DNA of 17,339 nucleotides from Thermococcus sp. (GTDB taxonomy: Archaea > Methanobacteriota_B > Thermococci > Thermococcales > Thermococcaceae), in contig NZ_JAMONU010000023.1 in the NCBI RefSeq assembly GCF_027066465.1, forward strand, positions 1-17,339, written 5' to 3'. Below are positions 1 to 6,282 of the stretch, piece by piece (within the stretch, counting starts at the first letter, position 1; every line of letters begins with the position of its first letter). The position numbers were made by a program, and so were the translations under genes. The notes below the pieces were generated by a model. The model searched no databases, was not told the origin of the DNA, and worked only from the letters and a program-made list of their open reading frames with translations.

Positions 1-54
1 GGCCCACTCAAGGACGTTCTAAAGCTCAAACACATGGAAGCCATGACCAAATAG
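1..54 (+). CDS. C-terminal tail of an unidentified gene (5' end outside window)
   Basis: Reading frame 1 is open from the first base and ends at TAG 52-54, giving a 17-residue tail that finishes KHMEAMTK. Codon choice (CTC, AAG, GAC, GCC, ACC) looks like ordinary coding sequence. An oligo-T stretch at 68-82 would terminate the transcript. The visible part is too short to name a family. It is probably the last core gene left of the island, although it could belong to the island. Confidence 0.55.
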   Translation, partial: GPLKDVLKLKHMEAMTK

Positions 55-65
55 ACCGTGATTAA

Positions 66-82
66 GCTTTGTTTTTTGTTTA
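66..82 (+). terminator. oligo-T terminator of the left-edge gene
   Basis: A T-rich run broken by single Gs lies just after the TAG at 52-54. This is the usual archaeal (Thermococcales) termination signal and needs no hairpin. Confidence 0.5.
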
Positions 83-180
83 ATATCTTTGATGGACCGT
101 ATCTTCGAGCTTGAGTGATATTGGAGGATCTATACTTCCTTTCCAAATCATCTAGCTGGATCATAGAATACTCATCTCCA

Positions 181-237
181 AAACCTTTATATTCAAAAAT
201 TCTCATTTTCATCCAGTTATATTGTGATTATGGTGAG
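181..237 (+). promoter_or_regulatory. promoter and RBS of the AbiE-type operon
   Basis: A BRE/TATA-like segment (AAAACC followed by TTTATATTC, about 180-194) is placed to start transcription near 215-220. GGTGAG at 232-237 is a good Thermococcales ribosome binding site 5 nt before the ATG at 243. No operator dyad is obvious, although AbiEi-type antitoxins normally repress their own promoter. Confidence 0.55.
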
Positions 238-242
238 AAAAT

Positions 243-1013
243 ATGAATACCACAGAGGTCCTAAGAAGGCTCTCTGAACTGGGGGATGTCTTCACCAAGA
301 AGGAGGCCCAAGAGAAGCTTGGCATAACTACAAGACAGCTAAACTACTACCTTAACATTCTCCTCAGAGAGGGATTTCTTCGGAGAATCGCCAAGGGCAT
401 CTACACCCTCTCCTTAGAACCTGGAAGGGCCTCTTCGCCTCACGAGTTCCTTTTAGGCCAGTTGTTGGTGCCTAACGGGGCAGTTGCGTACTGGTCCGCC
501 CTCAACTACTACGGGTTAACAGAGCAGATTCCAAGAACGGTTTTCATCCAAACTCCAGTAAAGAGGGGTTACAAGGAGCTCTTGATACTTGATGGCAAGA
601 GGTTCAGGGTAGTTGTAGTCCGACCTGAGAAGTTTTTTGGAATTAGAACCATACGCCTTGGACGCAGGGAGGTTCGGATAACAGATCCAGAAAAGACGAT
701 AGTGGACTGTCTAGACAAGCCTAAGTACTGCGGGGGAGTAATCGAGGTCGTTAAGGCCCTCAAGAACGCGAGGCTGGATTATGAAAAGTTGCTGGAATAT
801 GCTGAACGGATGAAGAGCAAGGCCATTCTGAAGCGTTTGGGATTTTTAAGTGAGAAGCTGGGGCTTGGGATTGAGAATGAAATCCAGCTTTCTGAAAATG
901 ACAAGAAGAGCTTCGCACTCCTCGACCCCTCAATGCCCTCTGGAGGCCGCTTCAGCTATCGGTGGGGCCTGAGGATTAATGTTCCGGAGGATTATTGGGA
1001 GGAGGTAGAATGA
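243..1013 (+). CDS. AbiEi-like antitoxin, winged-helix transcriptional regulator (type IV TA)
   Basis: A 256-aa protein resembling the AbiEi/COG5340 antitoxin family. Residues about 1-55 form a winged helix-turn-helix (FTKKEAQEKLGITTRQLNYY, then a wing ending GIYTL). The middle has the family's AYWSALNYYGL segment, and around residue 150 is ITDPEKTIVDCL, also typical. Family members repress their own operon and neutralise the partner nucleotidyltransferase toxin without direct binding (type IV). The ATG at 243 follows GGTGAG. Its stop TGA (1011-1013) overlaps the ATG of the next gene, so the two are translationally coupled, as expected for a toxin-antitoxin pair. Base composition is lower in G+C than the genes right of 5383, which fits a transferred module. 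The family call is firm; antitoxin activity is inferred. Confidence 0.85.
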   Translation: MNTTEVLRRLSELGDVFTKKEAQEKLGITTRQLNYYLNILLREGFLRRIAKGIYTLSLEPGRASSPHEFLLGQLLVPNGAVAYWSALNYYGLTEQIPRTVFIQTPVKRGYKELLILDGKRFRVVVVRPEKFFGIRTIRLGRREVRITDPEKTIVDCLDKPKYCGGVIEVVKALKNARLDYEKLLEYAERMKSKAILKRLGFLSEKLGLGIENEIQLSENDKKSFALLDPSMPSGGRFSYRWGLRINVPEDYWEEVE

Positions 1014-1849
1014 TTGAGGAGGAGATAAAGGCCCTGAGTTCTGAGCTTGGGGTTCCGGTTTCTACTGTTGAGAAGGACTATGCTATAAGCTGGATGCTCT
1101 ATGGGCTCTGGAAGTCAAAGTTTTGGAGAGTACTGGCATTCAAAGGAGGTACCTGCCTGAAAAAAGCTTATTTTTCAGACTACCGGTTTTCCGAGGACCT
1201 TGACTACACCCTGCTTTTAGAGGAGCCGGATATAGGGGATGTCCAAGCTAAAATAGCCGAAGCCGTTGAAGCGGCCAATGAGGGGCTCGTTCAGTTCCTT
1301 GATTTTGAACTGAGGCCAAGATACGGAGTGAAGCTTTTTCCGGGAGAGCTTCTTGGGTTTGAAGTTCGGATTCCGTTTAGACTGCTCAGCAGAACCGGAA
1401 ATCCTCCGAAGATTAAGATGGACATAACCCTCGAAAAGTACGAGAAGATACTGCTACCTCTCCAAGAAAGGCCGATTCTGCATGGGTATTCAGACAGCCC
1501 AAGGTTTTCTGTGGTAAGCGTTAGGACCTACAGCTTGGAGGAAATACTGGCTGAGAAAATCAGGTCTCTGTTCCAGAGGACAAGGCCGAGGGATTTGTAT
1601 GATATATGGTTTCTAAAAAGCATTGCTGACCTGGGAAGTGTGACACAGATACTCCGTCCCAAGTTTGAGGCTAAGGGGGTTGAACCTGATATAAATGCCC
1701 TTCAAGGTAGAAAGCCCTACTATGAAAGGGCCTGGGAGAGCAGTCTGGGTCATCAGTTGAGGGAACTTCCAGAATTTAGTACCGTATGGAACGATGTTCT
1801 AGAATTAGTAAAGGAGGTTCTAAGTAATCTGGGCAGTTTCGAGGAGTAA
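1010..1849 (+). CDS. AbiEii-like nucleotidyltransferase toxin (type IV TA)
   Basis: A 279-aa protein of the AbiEii/DUF1814 nucleotidyltransferase family, which includes AbiEii and the MenT toxins. The core is intact: FKGGT at 44-48, RFSEDLD at 59-65 with the metal-binding acidic pair, and KMDIT near 136-140, whose Asp could be the third carboxylate. In the C-terminal half, AEKIRSLFQR at 181-190 and RPRDLYDIWFL at 192-202 match the conserved helical segment. Family toxins transfer nucleotides to tRNA or other targets and stop growth; AbiE also gives phage resistance by abortive infection. A TTG at 995 would add five residues, but ATG 1010 is preferred: it overlaps the antitoxin stop as ATGA and GGAGGAGGT lies just upstream. 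No truncation or missing motif is seen, so the toxin is probably functional. Confidence 0.87.
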   Translation: MIEEEIKALSSELGVPVSTVEKDYAISWMLYGLWKSKFWRVLAFKGGTCLKKAYFSDYRFSEDLDYTLLLEEPDIGDVQAKIAEAVEAANEGLVQFLDFELRPRYGVKLFPGELLGFEVRIPFRLLSRTGNPPKIKMDITLEKYEKILLPLQERPILHGYSDSPRFSVVSVRTYSLEEILAEKIRSLFQRTRPRDLYDIWFLKSIADLGSVTQILRPKFEAKGVEPDINALQGRKPYYERAWESSLGHQLRELPEFSTVWNDVLELVKEVLSNLGSFEE

Positions 1850-1894
1850 AATTCCTCCATACCTAACCTCTAAAAGTTTGGACCGAATTGAACT

Positions 1895-1903
1895 CTCTTT
1901 TTA
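1895..1903 (+). terminator. oligo-T terminator after the AbiE operon
   Basis: TCTTTTTAA about 45 bp after the toxin stop is a plausible archaeal oligo-T terminator. No strong hairpin precedes it. Confidence 0.35.
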
Positions 1904-2142
1904 ATGGACCCATGCCTAGCTAATCTTTTAATTGCAACTGCAGTGGAACTTCTAATTGTTGTTGAGACTGAAACAAAAACTGTAGAAAATGGAAGTGAGT
2001 TCAAAGTTTAGGCTAAGAGCTCTGAATTAATGTGAAACTCTAACAAAAGTTGCCAAGCTATAGAAGGCTATGCTAGTTATGAGCTAATAGATAAGTGCAT
2101 GCCCTGACAGCGATAGGCTGAATTATTAAAATTATCATAAAG

Positions 2143-2162
2143 AATGCTCATAACAGAGCATT
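2143..2162. repeat. perfect 7-bp inverted repeat with 6-nt loop
   Basis: AATGCTC, loop ATAACA, then GAGCATT. Read on the minus strand the stem is followed by a T-rich stretch (CTTTATGATAATTTT), so it could end a long 3' extension of the recombinase operon transcript. It could instead be a protein-binding dyad. Confidence 0.6.
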
Positions 2163-2217
2163 GAAGGGTTCGAGAAAGGGAGAGTTAGGGATATAGATAT
2201 GGAAAGCCCTTTTCTGT

Positions 2218-2287
2218 GTTCTCATGAGTTCTATAGCGTTTTATCAAATTCTATCCTGTTCTACCCAGTTTCATCCTGTTTCGAATC
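2218..2287. repeat. array of seven 10-bp units, consensus GTTCTATCCN
   Basis: Seven units of exactly 10 bp follow one another: GTTCTCATGA, GTTCTATAGC, GTTTTATCAA, ATTCTATCCT, GTTCTACCCA, GTTTCATCCT, GTTTCGAATC. The GTTCTA half is conserved and the second half is loose. A 10-bp period puts every unit on about the same face of the helix, which suggests cooperative binding by a protein array. A period of 10 is not a multiple of 3, so this is not a coding repeat. The same motif occurs twice, again 10 bp apart, in the recombinase promoter at 4514-4533. Confidence 0.7.
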
Positions 2288-2470
2288 AGCTCCTCAGAAT
2301 TCCGACAGATAACAGTTGGGCATTCCAAGTTCTCAGAAGACCTTCTAGAACATGCATTTTCATACCTAAACTCACAATCTCCAAATCAAACACACGGTGA
2401 GTTACCCAGACTTGCTAAATTAATTTAGATTATTGGCTTTATTCAGAGTGAAAATCCAGCTAACGTACTA

Positions 2471-2653
2471 TCATTGAAGATTCTGTTTGTATCTTTTTCC
2501 TTCTACAGTATCCCACCACTCATCTTCTGGTCTGTTCCAGTCTTCGGCTAAAATCGGCTCAATGTTCCTCAGCATTCCTAAAATAAACTCTTCATCTTCA
2601 TCCTTTGGGTCATGGCAAATTTTCTTTCTCTTCTTATCATAAATCAATGTCAC
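2471..2653 (-). CDS. small acidic hypothetical protein (60 aa), last gene of the recombinase operon
   Basis: An unrecognised 60-aa protein. Residues about 6-14 are basic (KKRKK followed by a CH pair); the rest is rich in Glu, Asp and Trp, including EDEWWDTVEGKRY near the C terminus. No membrane segment or known motif is seen. GTG at 2653 is preferred as start because it overlaps the TGA of the upstream gene (GTGA) and a strong GGGGGAGG lies a few bases before it; a TTG at 2656 would add one residue. The tight overlap means translational coupling. A small acidic protein beside a DNA-binding protein could be a modulator or DNA mimic, but that is only a guess. Confidence 0.6.
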   Translation of the reverse strand: MTLIYDKKRKKICHDPKDEDEEFILGMLRNIEPILAEDWNRPEDEWWDTVEGKRYKQNLQ

Positions 2654-3111
2654 CAAACCTCCCCCTCCTCCCGGATCAGCTCTGAATAAGATTCATAAAA
2701 GAATACCATCTGATTTTTCATCTTTTCTGCCTTCACTCTGTATTTATAGGCGAGTGTCTCAACGATGGTGACTTTTCGCTCAAGGAATCCCTTCTTGTAT
2801 AGGCGGTACAAAAACATCCTGATAAAAGCTTCCCATTTTCCGTCGCCTAATGCCTCTGGAGAGAGAATTGAGGCTTTTAGGAGCTCATCTATGAGTTCTC
2901 TAACTGTAAACCACACCCAGTCATTCTGGGCCAGGTGGCTTAGGACGAATATTTTTACCCTTATTCTTAGATAGTCTTCTGTGTTTTCTTTTAGCTTATT
3001 TTGAAGTTTGAGTAGATCTATATAGACATCATCGAGAGTCAGCTTTGAAATTTCAACTCTGGCATTTTTACTTTTCATCTTCCCGTGCTTTCTGACAGCA
3101 TATCTTCCCAT
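2650..3111 (-). CDS. hypothetical protein, possible winged helix (153 aa), recombinase operon
   Basis: An unrecognised protein. The N-terminal 25 residues are basic (GRYAVRKHGKMKSKNAR). The rest is mostly helical: LLKLQNKLKEN, a segment ending WFTVRELIDELL and then FLYRLYKKGFLERKV followed by a beta-like stretch. That order resembles a winged helix-turn-helix (recognition helix, then wing), so a DNA-binding role is plausible but unproven. ATG 3111 is preferred because GGGGGTG stands 9 nt upstream; TTG 3129 or GTG 3123 would consume that RBS. It starts 24 bp after the recombinase stop and overlaps the 60-aa gene, so all three appear to form one operon. It could be an excision or directionality factor, or a regulator of the array at 2218-2287. 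Confidence 0.65.
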   Translation of the reverse strand: MGRYAVRKHGKMKSKNARVEISKLTLDDVYIDLLKLQNKLKENTEDYLRIRVKIFVLSHLAQNDWVWFTVRELIDELLKASILSPEALGDGKWEAFIRMFLYRLYKKGFLERKVTIVETLAYKYRVKAEKMKNQMVFFYESYSELIREEGEVW

Positions 3112-3135
3112 TTTAATAAACACCCCCAAGACAGT

Positions 3136-4491
3136 TCACGTTATCTCCCCTATTCCTATGGAGGTTGCTCTGGATTCGGAATACGGATACTTGGAGAAGA
3201 ACTTCTGGGAGGTTTCCTCGCTTAGAACTAGAAGAAGTTCTGGCATGGCTTCGTCTATTATTGAGTCAACGAACAGTCTTGTAAGTCTTTTATACCTTCT
3301 GCGGAATCTTTTATCCTCTGTAAGCGAGATGTAGTGCATGAAGTCAACGCCTTCTGCTCTCCCTAAAAGATAGTTCTTGTACCTCCTTAGCTCATCAACG
3401 AGCCGAATTCCGCTTAGAAAATTCATGAAATCGACTCTGCCATCGTCTACTAGGCTGTATATCATGTTCTGAAGATGGCTGTCAAAGAACTTTCTGAATA
3501 GTTTAATTGTGATTATCGGCTTATCCGGACTGCAGTGCTTAAGCCAAGGATACTTGTGGTAGATTTCTTCCAGCTTTTTACGGCTTCTAAACGTCTCTTT
3601 AGGGGTGTAGTAGTGTGTAAATATTTTGTCTATTGAATAGAAACCGAAAATTGGCTGTGTGGGGTCTAGAACATATTTCTTTTTAAAAACCTTGAGTTCG
3701 TTCACCAATATAGGATGTATGAATATTGGAGTAACTCCTCCCCCATCTCGCCGTAGCTTTGCTCTCCTAAAGTATATTATCCCTTCTGTGAGGTCTATTT
3801 GCTTGATTCTTCTACCTGTGTCGTCAGAAGTAATGAATTGGAGATCGTTAATTTCTGAGCCCCTAGCTCCGGTCATAAGGGCTATTAGAGTAGCAAGCCG
3901 AACCTTTTCTACTGTGATTGTGGGGCGTTCTGAGATGAGAACCGAAAGCCATTTCAGTGCAAGCTTTATTTGATCCGGAGAAACAACCTTTTCCTTCTCC
4001 CTTTTTCTGTGGGTCTGTAGTTGTATTGCCTTTGATCTCATAGCTATTACTGATACCAATCTCAAGTAGAGGTTTGGATTAAAGACTTCGTCTCCTAAGG
4101 CTCGGGTTAAACTGATTCCGTATTTCTCCCAGAGGATGTGCTTCAACGCTTCTTCAGTGTACTTAACCACAACCCTAAATGTGTGGGTAGATTTGCTCCT
4201 TCGAGGGTCTTTGAGGTATTCTGAAAACACCTGATACACATCCATTGCGGTCAGTTTTATTATGGGGTTATCATCAGCTATGGGCCCTTTTATTCTCAGC
4301 AGGTACTCAATGAACGTGTTTATTGCAAACGATTTATTCTGAAAGGTGCCTGGACTCAGCTGTTTTAAGTTTCTCAAGCTTATGAGTTCTTCTTTATATT
4401 CATCTATGTCTCTAAGGTCGAGGAGTATGTAATCATCGGAGGAGTAACGGACGGGCAGTTTTTGAGGGCCTCCAAATCGTTTCCTCCTCAT
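3136..4491 (-). CDS. tyrosine recombinase/integrase-like protein (451 aa)
   Basis: The protein resembles the tyrosine recombinase (phage integrase) superfamily. Residues about 35-130 look like the helical core-binding domain. The catalytic domain is recognised from the box I motif TGARGSEI (Arg210), a beta-hairpin lysine (FRRAKLRR, Lys245), KLFR (Lys330/Arg333) where bacterial enzymes usually have HxxR, and HYI with the likely nucleophile Tyr387. KxxR in this box is, from memory, the form seen in SSV-type archaeal integrases. After Tyr387 there is an unusually long helical tail of about 60 residues. The gene is unbroken, unlike SSV-type integrases, whose gene is split on integration. It heads an operon with two small genes. 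The promoter (TATA about 4542-4550) has two GTTCTA motifs over the expected start site, suggesting autoregulation. The family call rests on motif spacing and is fairly firm; activity is inferred. Confidence 0.78.
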   Translation of the reverse strand: MRRKRFGGPQKLPVRYSSDDYILLDLRDIDEYKEELISLRNLKQLSPGTFQNKSFAINTFIEYLLRIKGPIADDNPIIKLTAMDVYQVFSEYLKDPRRSKSTHTFRVVVKYTEEALKHILWEKYGISLTRALGDEVFNPNLYLRLVSVIAMRSKAIQLQTHRKREKEKVVSPDQIKLALKWLSVLISERPTITVEKVRLATLIALMTGARGSEINDLQFITSDDTGRRIKQIDLTEGIIYFRRAKLRRDGGGVTPIFIHPILVNELKVFKKKYVLDPTQPIFGFYSIDKIFTHYYTPKETFRSRKKLEEIYHKYPWLKHCSPDKPIITIKLFRKFFDSHLQNMIYSLVDDGRVDFMNFLSGIRLVDELRRYKNYLLGRAEGVDFMHYISLTEDKRFRRRYKRLTRLFVDSIIDEAMPELLLVLSEETSQKFFSKYPYSESRATSIGIGEIT

Positions 4492-4513
4492 AGTTCATGC
4501 CGCCCTTGATAAT

Positions 4514-4550
4514 GTTCTAAATTGTTCTATGAATATTCAAAGTTTATAAA
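4514..4550 (-). promoter_or_regulatory. recombinase operon promoter with paired GTTCTA operator-like sites
   Basis: On the minus strand TTTATAAAC (plus 4542-4550) is a good TATA box, placing initiation near 4519 and leaving a leader of about 28 nt before ATG 4491. Two GTTCTA motifs (plus-strand starts 4514 and 4524, exactly 10 bp apart) cover the expected start site. They match the units of the array at 2218-2287. A protein bound here would block initiation. Confidence 0.5.
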
Positions 4551-4557
4551 CATTGCT

Positions 4558-4696
4558 GAATTGCATACATTAACCTATGACATTGATTATATCGGAATAT
4601 TTATATACTATAAGAGCATAATTAGCGCATACTTTAAGGCTATATAAGAACGTTAGAGCATACGATTGGTTTTGTGCTTATGTACAAAACGCATAC
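4558..4696. repeat. five iteron-like repeats, consensus TTAGMGCATAC
   Basis: Direct repeats on the plus strand: GAATTGCATAC (4558), TAAGAGCATAA (4611), TTAGCGCATAC (4622), TTAGAGCATAC (4653) and AAAACGCATAC (4686). All share GCATA and four share GCATAC. Start-to-start distances are 53, 11, 31 and 33 bp, close to 5, 1, 3 and 3 helical turns, so the sites face the same side of the DNA. The surrounding sequence is extremely AT-rich, with TATATA stretches. This layout resembles plasmid iterons beside an AT-rich unwinding region or a multi-site operator. Confidence 0.6.
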
Positions 4697-4790
4697 AAAA
4701 GAGGATTTAGGATGACACTCCTCATTGGTGGGTGAACAGTGGCTACACAGTTAAGGGTTCAATGGGTACAATTAAAAGGTTTCGCTTTTC

Positions 4791-5324
4791 CTAGAACATC
4801 CACCCATACTTTGAGACATGTACTTCTATAAGTTTCTCGGCATCATCCACCGAACCATCCCAATGAATCATGTTGGGACTAAATGGGGATGGTGTTGCTC
4901 TATCGTGAATTCCTGTTGTTCCGTGCTTTTGATGTTTGTGCTTCCTTAGTGGGAGACTGTTTTGTAATCTGCGGGTATGTTCTATGTCCGAACATAGCAC
5001 GGTCGTGGCTTTATGTTCAATAACCTCGATAGTTTCAAGAACAATTTCGATGTTAGTGAGCATCTGTGATGATGCCTTAATTCGAGTACCGACGACGCGT
5101 AACAGCCTACAGGCCTCAATAACATCCCAGTGGCTCTTCCATCGGAGCGAATGCATTCCTTCCAAAAGGTCATTTAATTCAGTGGACAGGGATAGCGTTT
5201 CAAGAACATTGAGCAGTTCGGTTATCTCTTCTCTCACAAAACTCGGGTTCCAGCTTAAATGCTCTAAAACCTCTGCGAGTTTCTGAAGCCTAGCACCAAC
5301 AGTTGGATTTTCAGTGCTGTTCAT
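4791..5324 (-). CDS. hypothetical protein, no family recognised (177 aa)
   Basis: A mostly helical protein with heptad-like Leu/Ile/Val spacing in residues about 10-115 (for example LQKLAEVLEHL and LLNVLETLSL). A His/Lys-rich patch (RKHKHQKHG) and a short tail ending SKYGWMF follow. No signal peptide, membrane segment or catalytic motif is visible. The frame stays open to ATG 5396 (201 aa), but that start and ATG 5384 overlap the beginning of the divergent UPF0282 gene. ATG 5324 is preferred because a TTTAAATAAG box (plus 5346-5355) sits about 25 nt upstream, which suits a leaderless mRNA. Composition is island-like, and it is likely accessory. Some doubt remains that it is a real gene, since Ser/Cys-rich ORFs also cover the opposite strand. 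Confidence 0.5.
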   Translation of the reverse strand: MNSTENPTVGARLQKLAEVLEHLSWNPSFVREEITELLNVLETLSLSTELNDLLEGMHSLRWKSHWDVIEACRLLRVVGTRIKASSQMLTNIEIVLETIEVIEHKATTVLCSDIEHTRRLQNSLPLRKHKHQKHGTTGIHDRATPSPFSPNMIHWDGSVDDAEKLIEVHVSKYGWMF

Positions 5325-5339
5325 CAGACTACTGTTCAG

Positions 5340-5380
5340 ATTAAACTTATTTAAACATTCTGACAAAAGAGACTTGGTGG
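5340..5380. promoter_or_regulatory. shared AT box between divergent hypothetical gene and UPF0282 gene
   Basis: CTTATTTAAAC at 5346-5356 reads as a TATA-like box in both directions. Rightward it predicts a start near 5378, just before GGTGG (5376-5380) and ATG 5383/5386. Leftward it predicts a start near 5326, at the ATG of the hypothetical gene. Both transcripts would have almost no leader. The composition change from island to core also falls here. Confidence 0.45.
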
Positions 5381-5385
5381 CCATG

Positions 5386-6282
5386 ATGCGACTCATTCCG
5401 CTCGCCTCCGAAAGCCTCGGTGTTAGGAGCCTGGCAACTTTCGTTGAAGCCGGGGGAATAAAAATCCTAATCGACCCCGGCGTCGCCCTCGGACCTAAAC
5501 GCTACGGCCTTCCGCCGGCGAAAATCGAACTCGAAACCCTTCAAAAGATGAGGAGGAAGATACAGGGCTACGCGAGGAAGGCCGATATCGTGACGATTTC
5601 CCACTACCACTACGACCACCACACGCCATTCTTCGAGGGCCTCTACGAGAGCTCCAGCGAAGCCTTTGCGAGGGAAATCTACGAGGGGAAGCAACTCTTC
5701 ATAAAGCACCCCACCGAGAACATCAACTTCAGCCAGAGGAAGCGGGCCTGGGCCTTCCTCAAGAAGGCGGAGCCGATAGCAGAGAAGGTTGAGTTCGCCG
5801 ACGGGAGGAGCTTCGACCTCGGCGGCGTTACGCTGGAGTTCTCGCCGGCGGTTCCTCACGGCAGCGAGGGTTCAAGGCTTGGCTTCGTGGTTATGGTTCT
5901 CATCGACGACGGAACCCGGCTAATCCACGCCAGCGACATACAGCTCCTTAACAGGAAAGCGGTAGAGTGGATAATCGAGAAAAACCCCGACGTCCTCATA
6001 ACGGGCGGCCCGCCGACTTACCTTGGAAAGCGCGCCGAGGGGAGCTGGGAAACGGGAATTAAAAACCTCAACGAGATAATCCGCGAGACGAACGCCCGAA
6101 TAATCCTCGACCACCACATCGTCAGGGACAAGAACTACCCGCGCTTCTTCGACGAGCTTGAGAAGAGGCCGGAAACCTTCGCCGGATTTCTGAAGGTCGA
6201 GGACAAACCTCTCGAAGCCTACCGGAGGGAGCTCCACAGAATAGAGGGGGGTGAAAGGGCGGAAGTGCCGTTCCACATTTAG
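5386..6282 (+). CDS. UPF0282 family metallo-beta-lactamase-fold hydrolase
   Basis: A 298-aa protein that I recognise as the conserved archaeal UPF0282 family, with a metallo-beta-lactamase fold. The metal-binding motif HYHYDHH is at residues 73-79. An internal stretch SAVPHGSEGS-like (PAVPHGSEGS) supplies a further His, HASDIQLL follows, and LDHHIVRD lies near the C terminus. These fit a two-metal site. The natural substrate is unknown. The frame is open from 5314, but the family start is MRLIPLASES at ATG 5386, with ATG 5383 immediately before and GGTGG upstream; the extra N-terminal residues from 5314 are AT-rich and unlike the family. Codon use is GC-rich and typical of the core, in sharp contrast with the genes to its left. 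It ends overlapping the convergent lipoprotein gene by 4 bp. Confidence 0.9.
   Translation: MRLIPLASESLGVRSLATFVEAGGIKILIDPGVALGPKRYGLPPAKIELETLQKMRRKIQGYARKADIVTISHYHYDHHTPFFEGLYESSSEAFAREIYEGKQLFIKHPTENINFSQRKRAWAFLKKAEPIAEKVEFADGRSFDLGGVTLEFSPAVPHGSEGSRLGFVVMVLIDDGTRLIHASDIQLLNRKAVEWIIEKNPDVLITGGPPTYLGKRAEGSWETGIKNLNEIIRETNARIILDHHIVRDKNYPRFFDELEKRPETFAGFLKVEDKPLEAYRRELHRIEGGERAEVPFHI

Larger units (their letters stand above)
1850..2470. other. 621-bp gene-free, AT-rich island segment
   Basis: No convincing protein gene is seen on either strand. From left to right the segment holds an oligo-T run (about 1898-1902), a 35-codon ORF without an RBS (1904-2011, judged chance), a perfect hairpin (2143-2162), a seven-unit 10-bp periodic array (2218-2287) and a TTCTAGAA palindrome (near 2343-2350). 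It lies between the convergent ends of the AbiE operon and the recombinase operon, so it may be partly transcribed as the 3' region of either. Confidence 0.6.
4492..4790. other. 299-bp gene-free AT-rich segment upstream of the recombinase operon
   Basis: No protein gene is seen; the longest open stretches are short. The segment holds the recombinase promoter with its operator-like pair, the iteron-like array, and further TATA-like stretches (about 4600-4610 and 4640-4647) with no gene to serve. After 4790 on the minus strand a CCTTTTAATTG stretch (plus about 4765-4785) could terminate the 177-aa gene. Confidence 0.55.

Noticed and set aside
1904..2011. 35-codon ORF starting MDPCLANLL in the gene-free segment
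   Set aside because: No ribosome binding site, and a T-rich terminator-like stretch lies directly before it. Length and composition are within chance for AT-rich DNA.
2218..2287. CRISPR array
   Set aside because: Units are 10 bp with no spacers. CRISPR repeats are about 24-37 bp separated by unique spacers of similar length, and no cas gene is present.
4936..5286. 116-aa plus-strand ORF opposite the hypothetical gene
   Set aside because: Very rich in Ser and Cys, no RBS, and antisense to a frame with better protein composition. Likely a shadow.
1..5400. tRNA gene or direct-repeat att site for the recombinase
   Set aside because: No cloverleaf-like sequence or GGTTCGAATCC-type T-arm was found. 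The only shared strings between the two edges were about 7 bp (such as GCCATGA), which is chance level.
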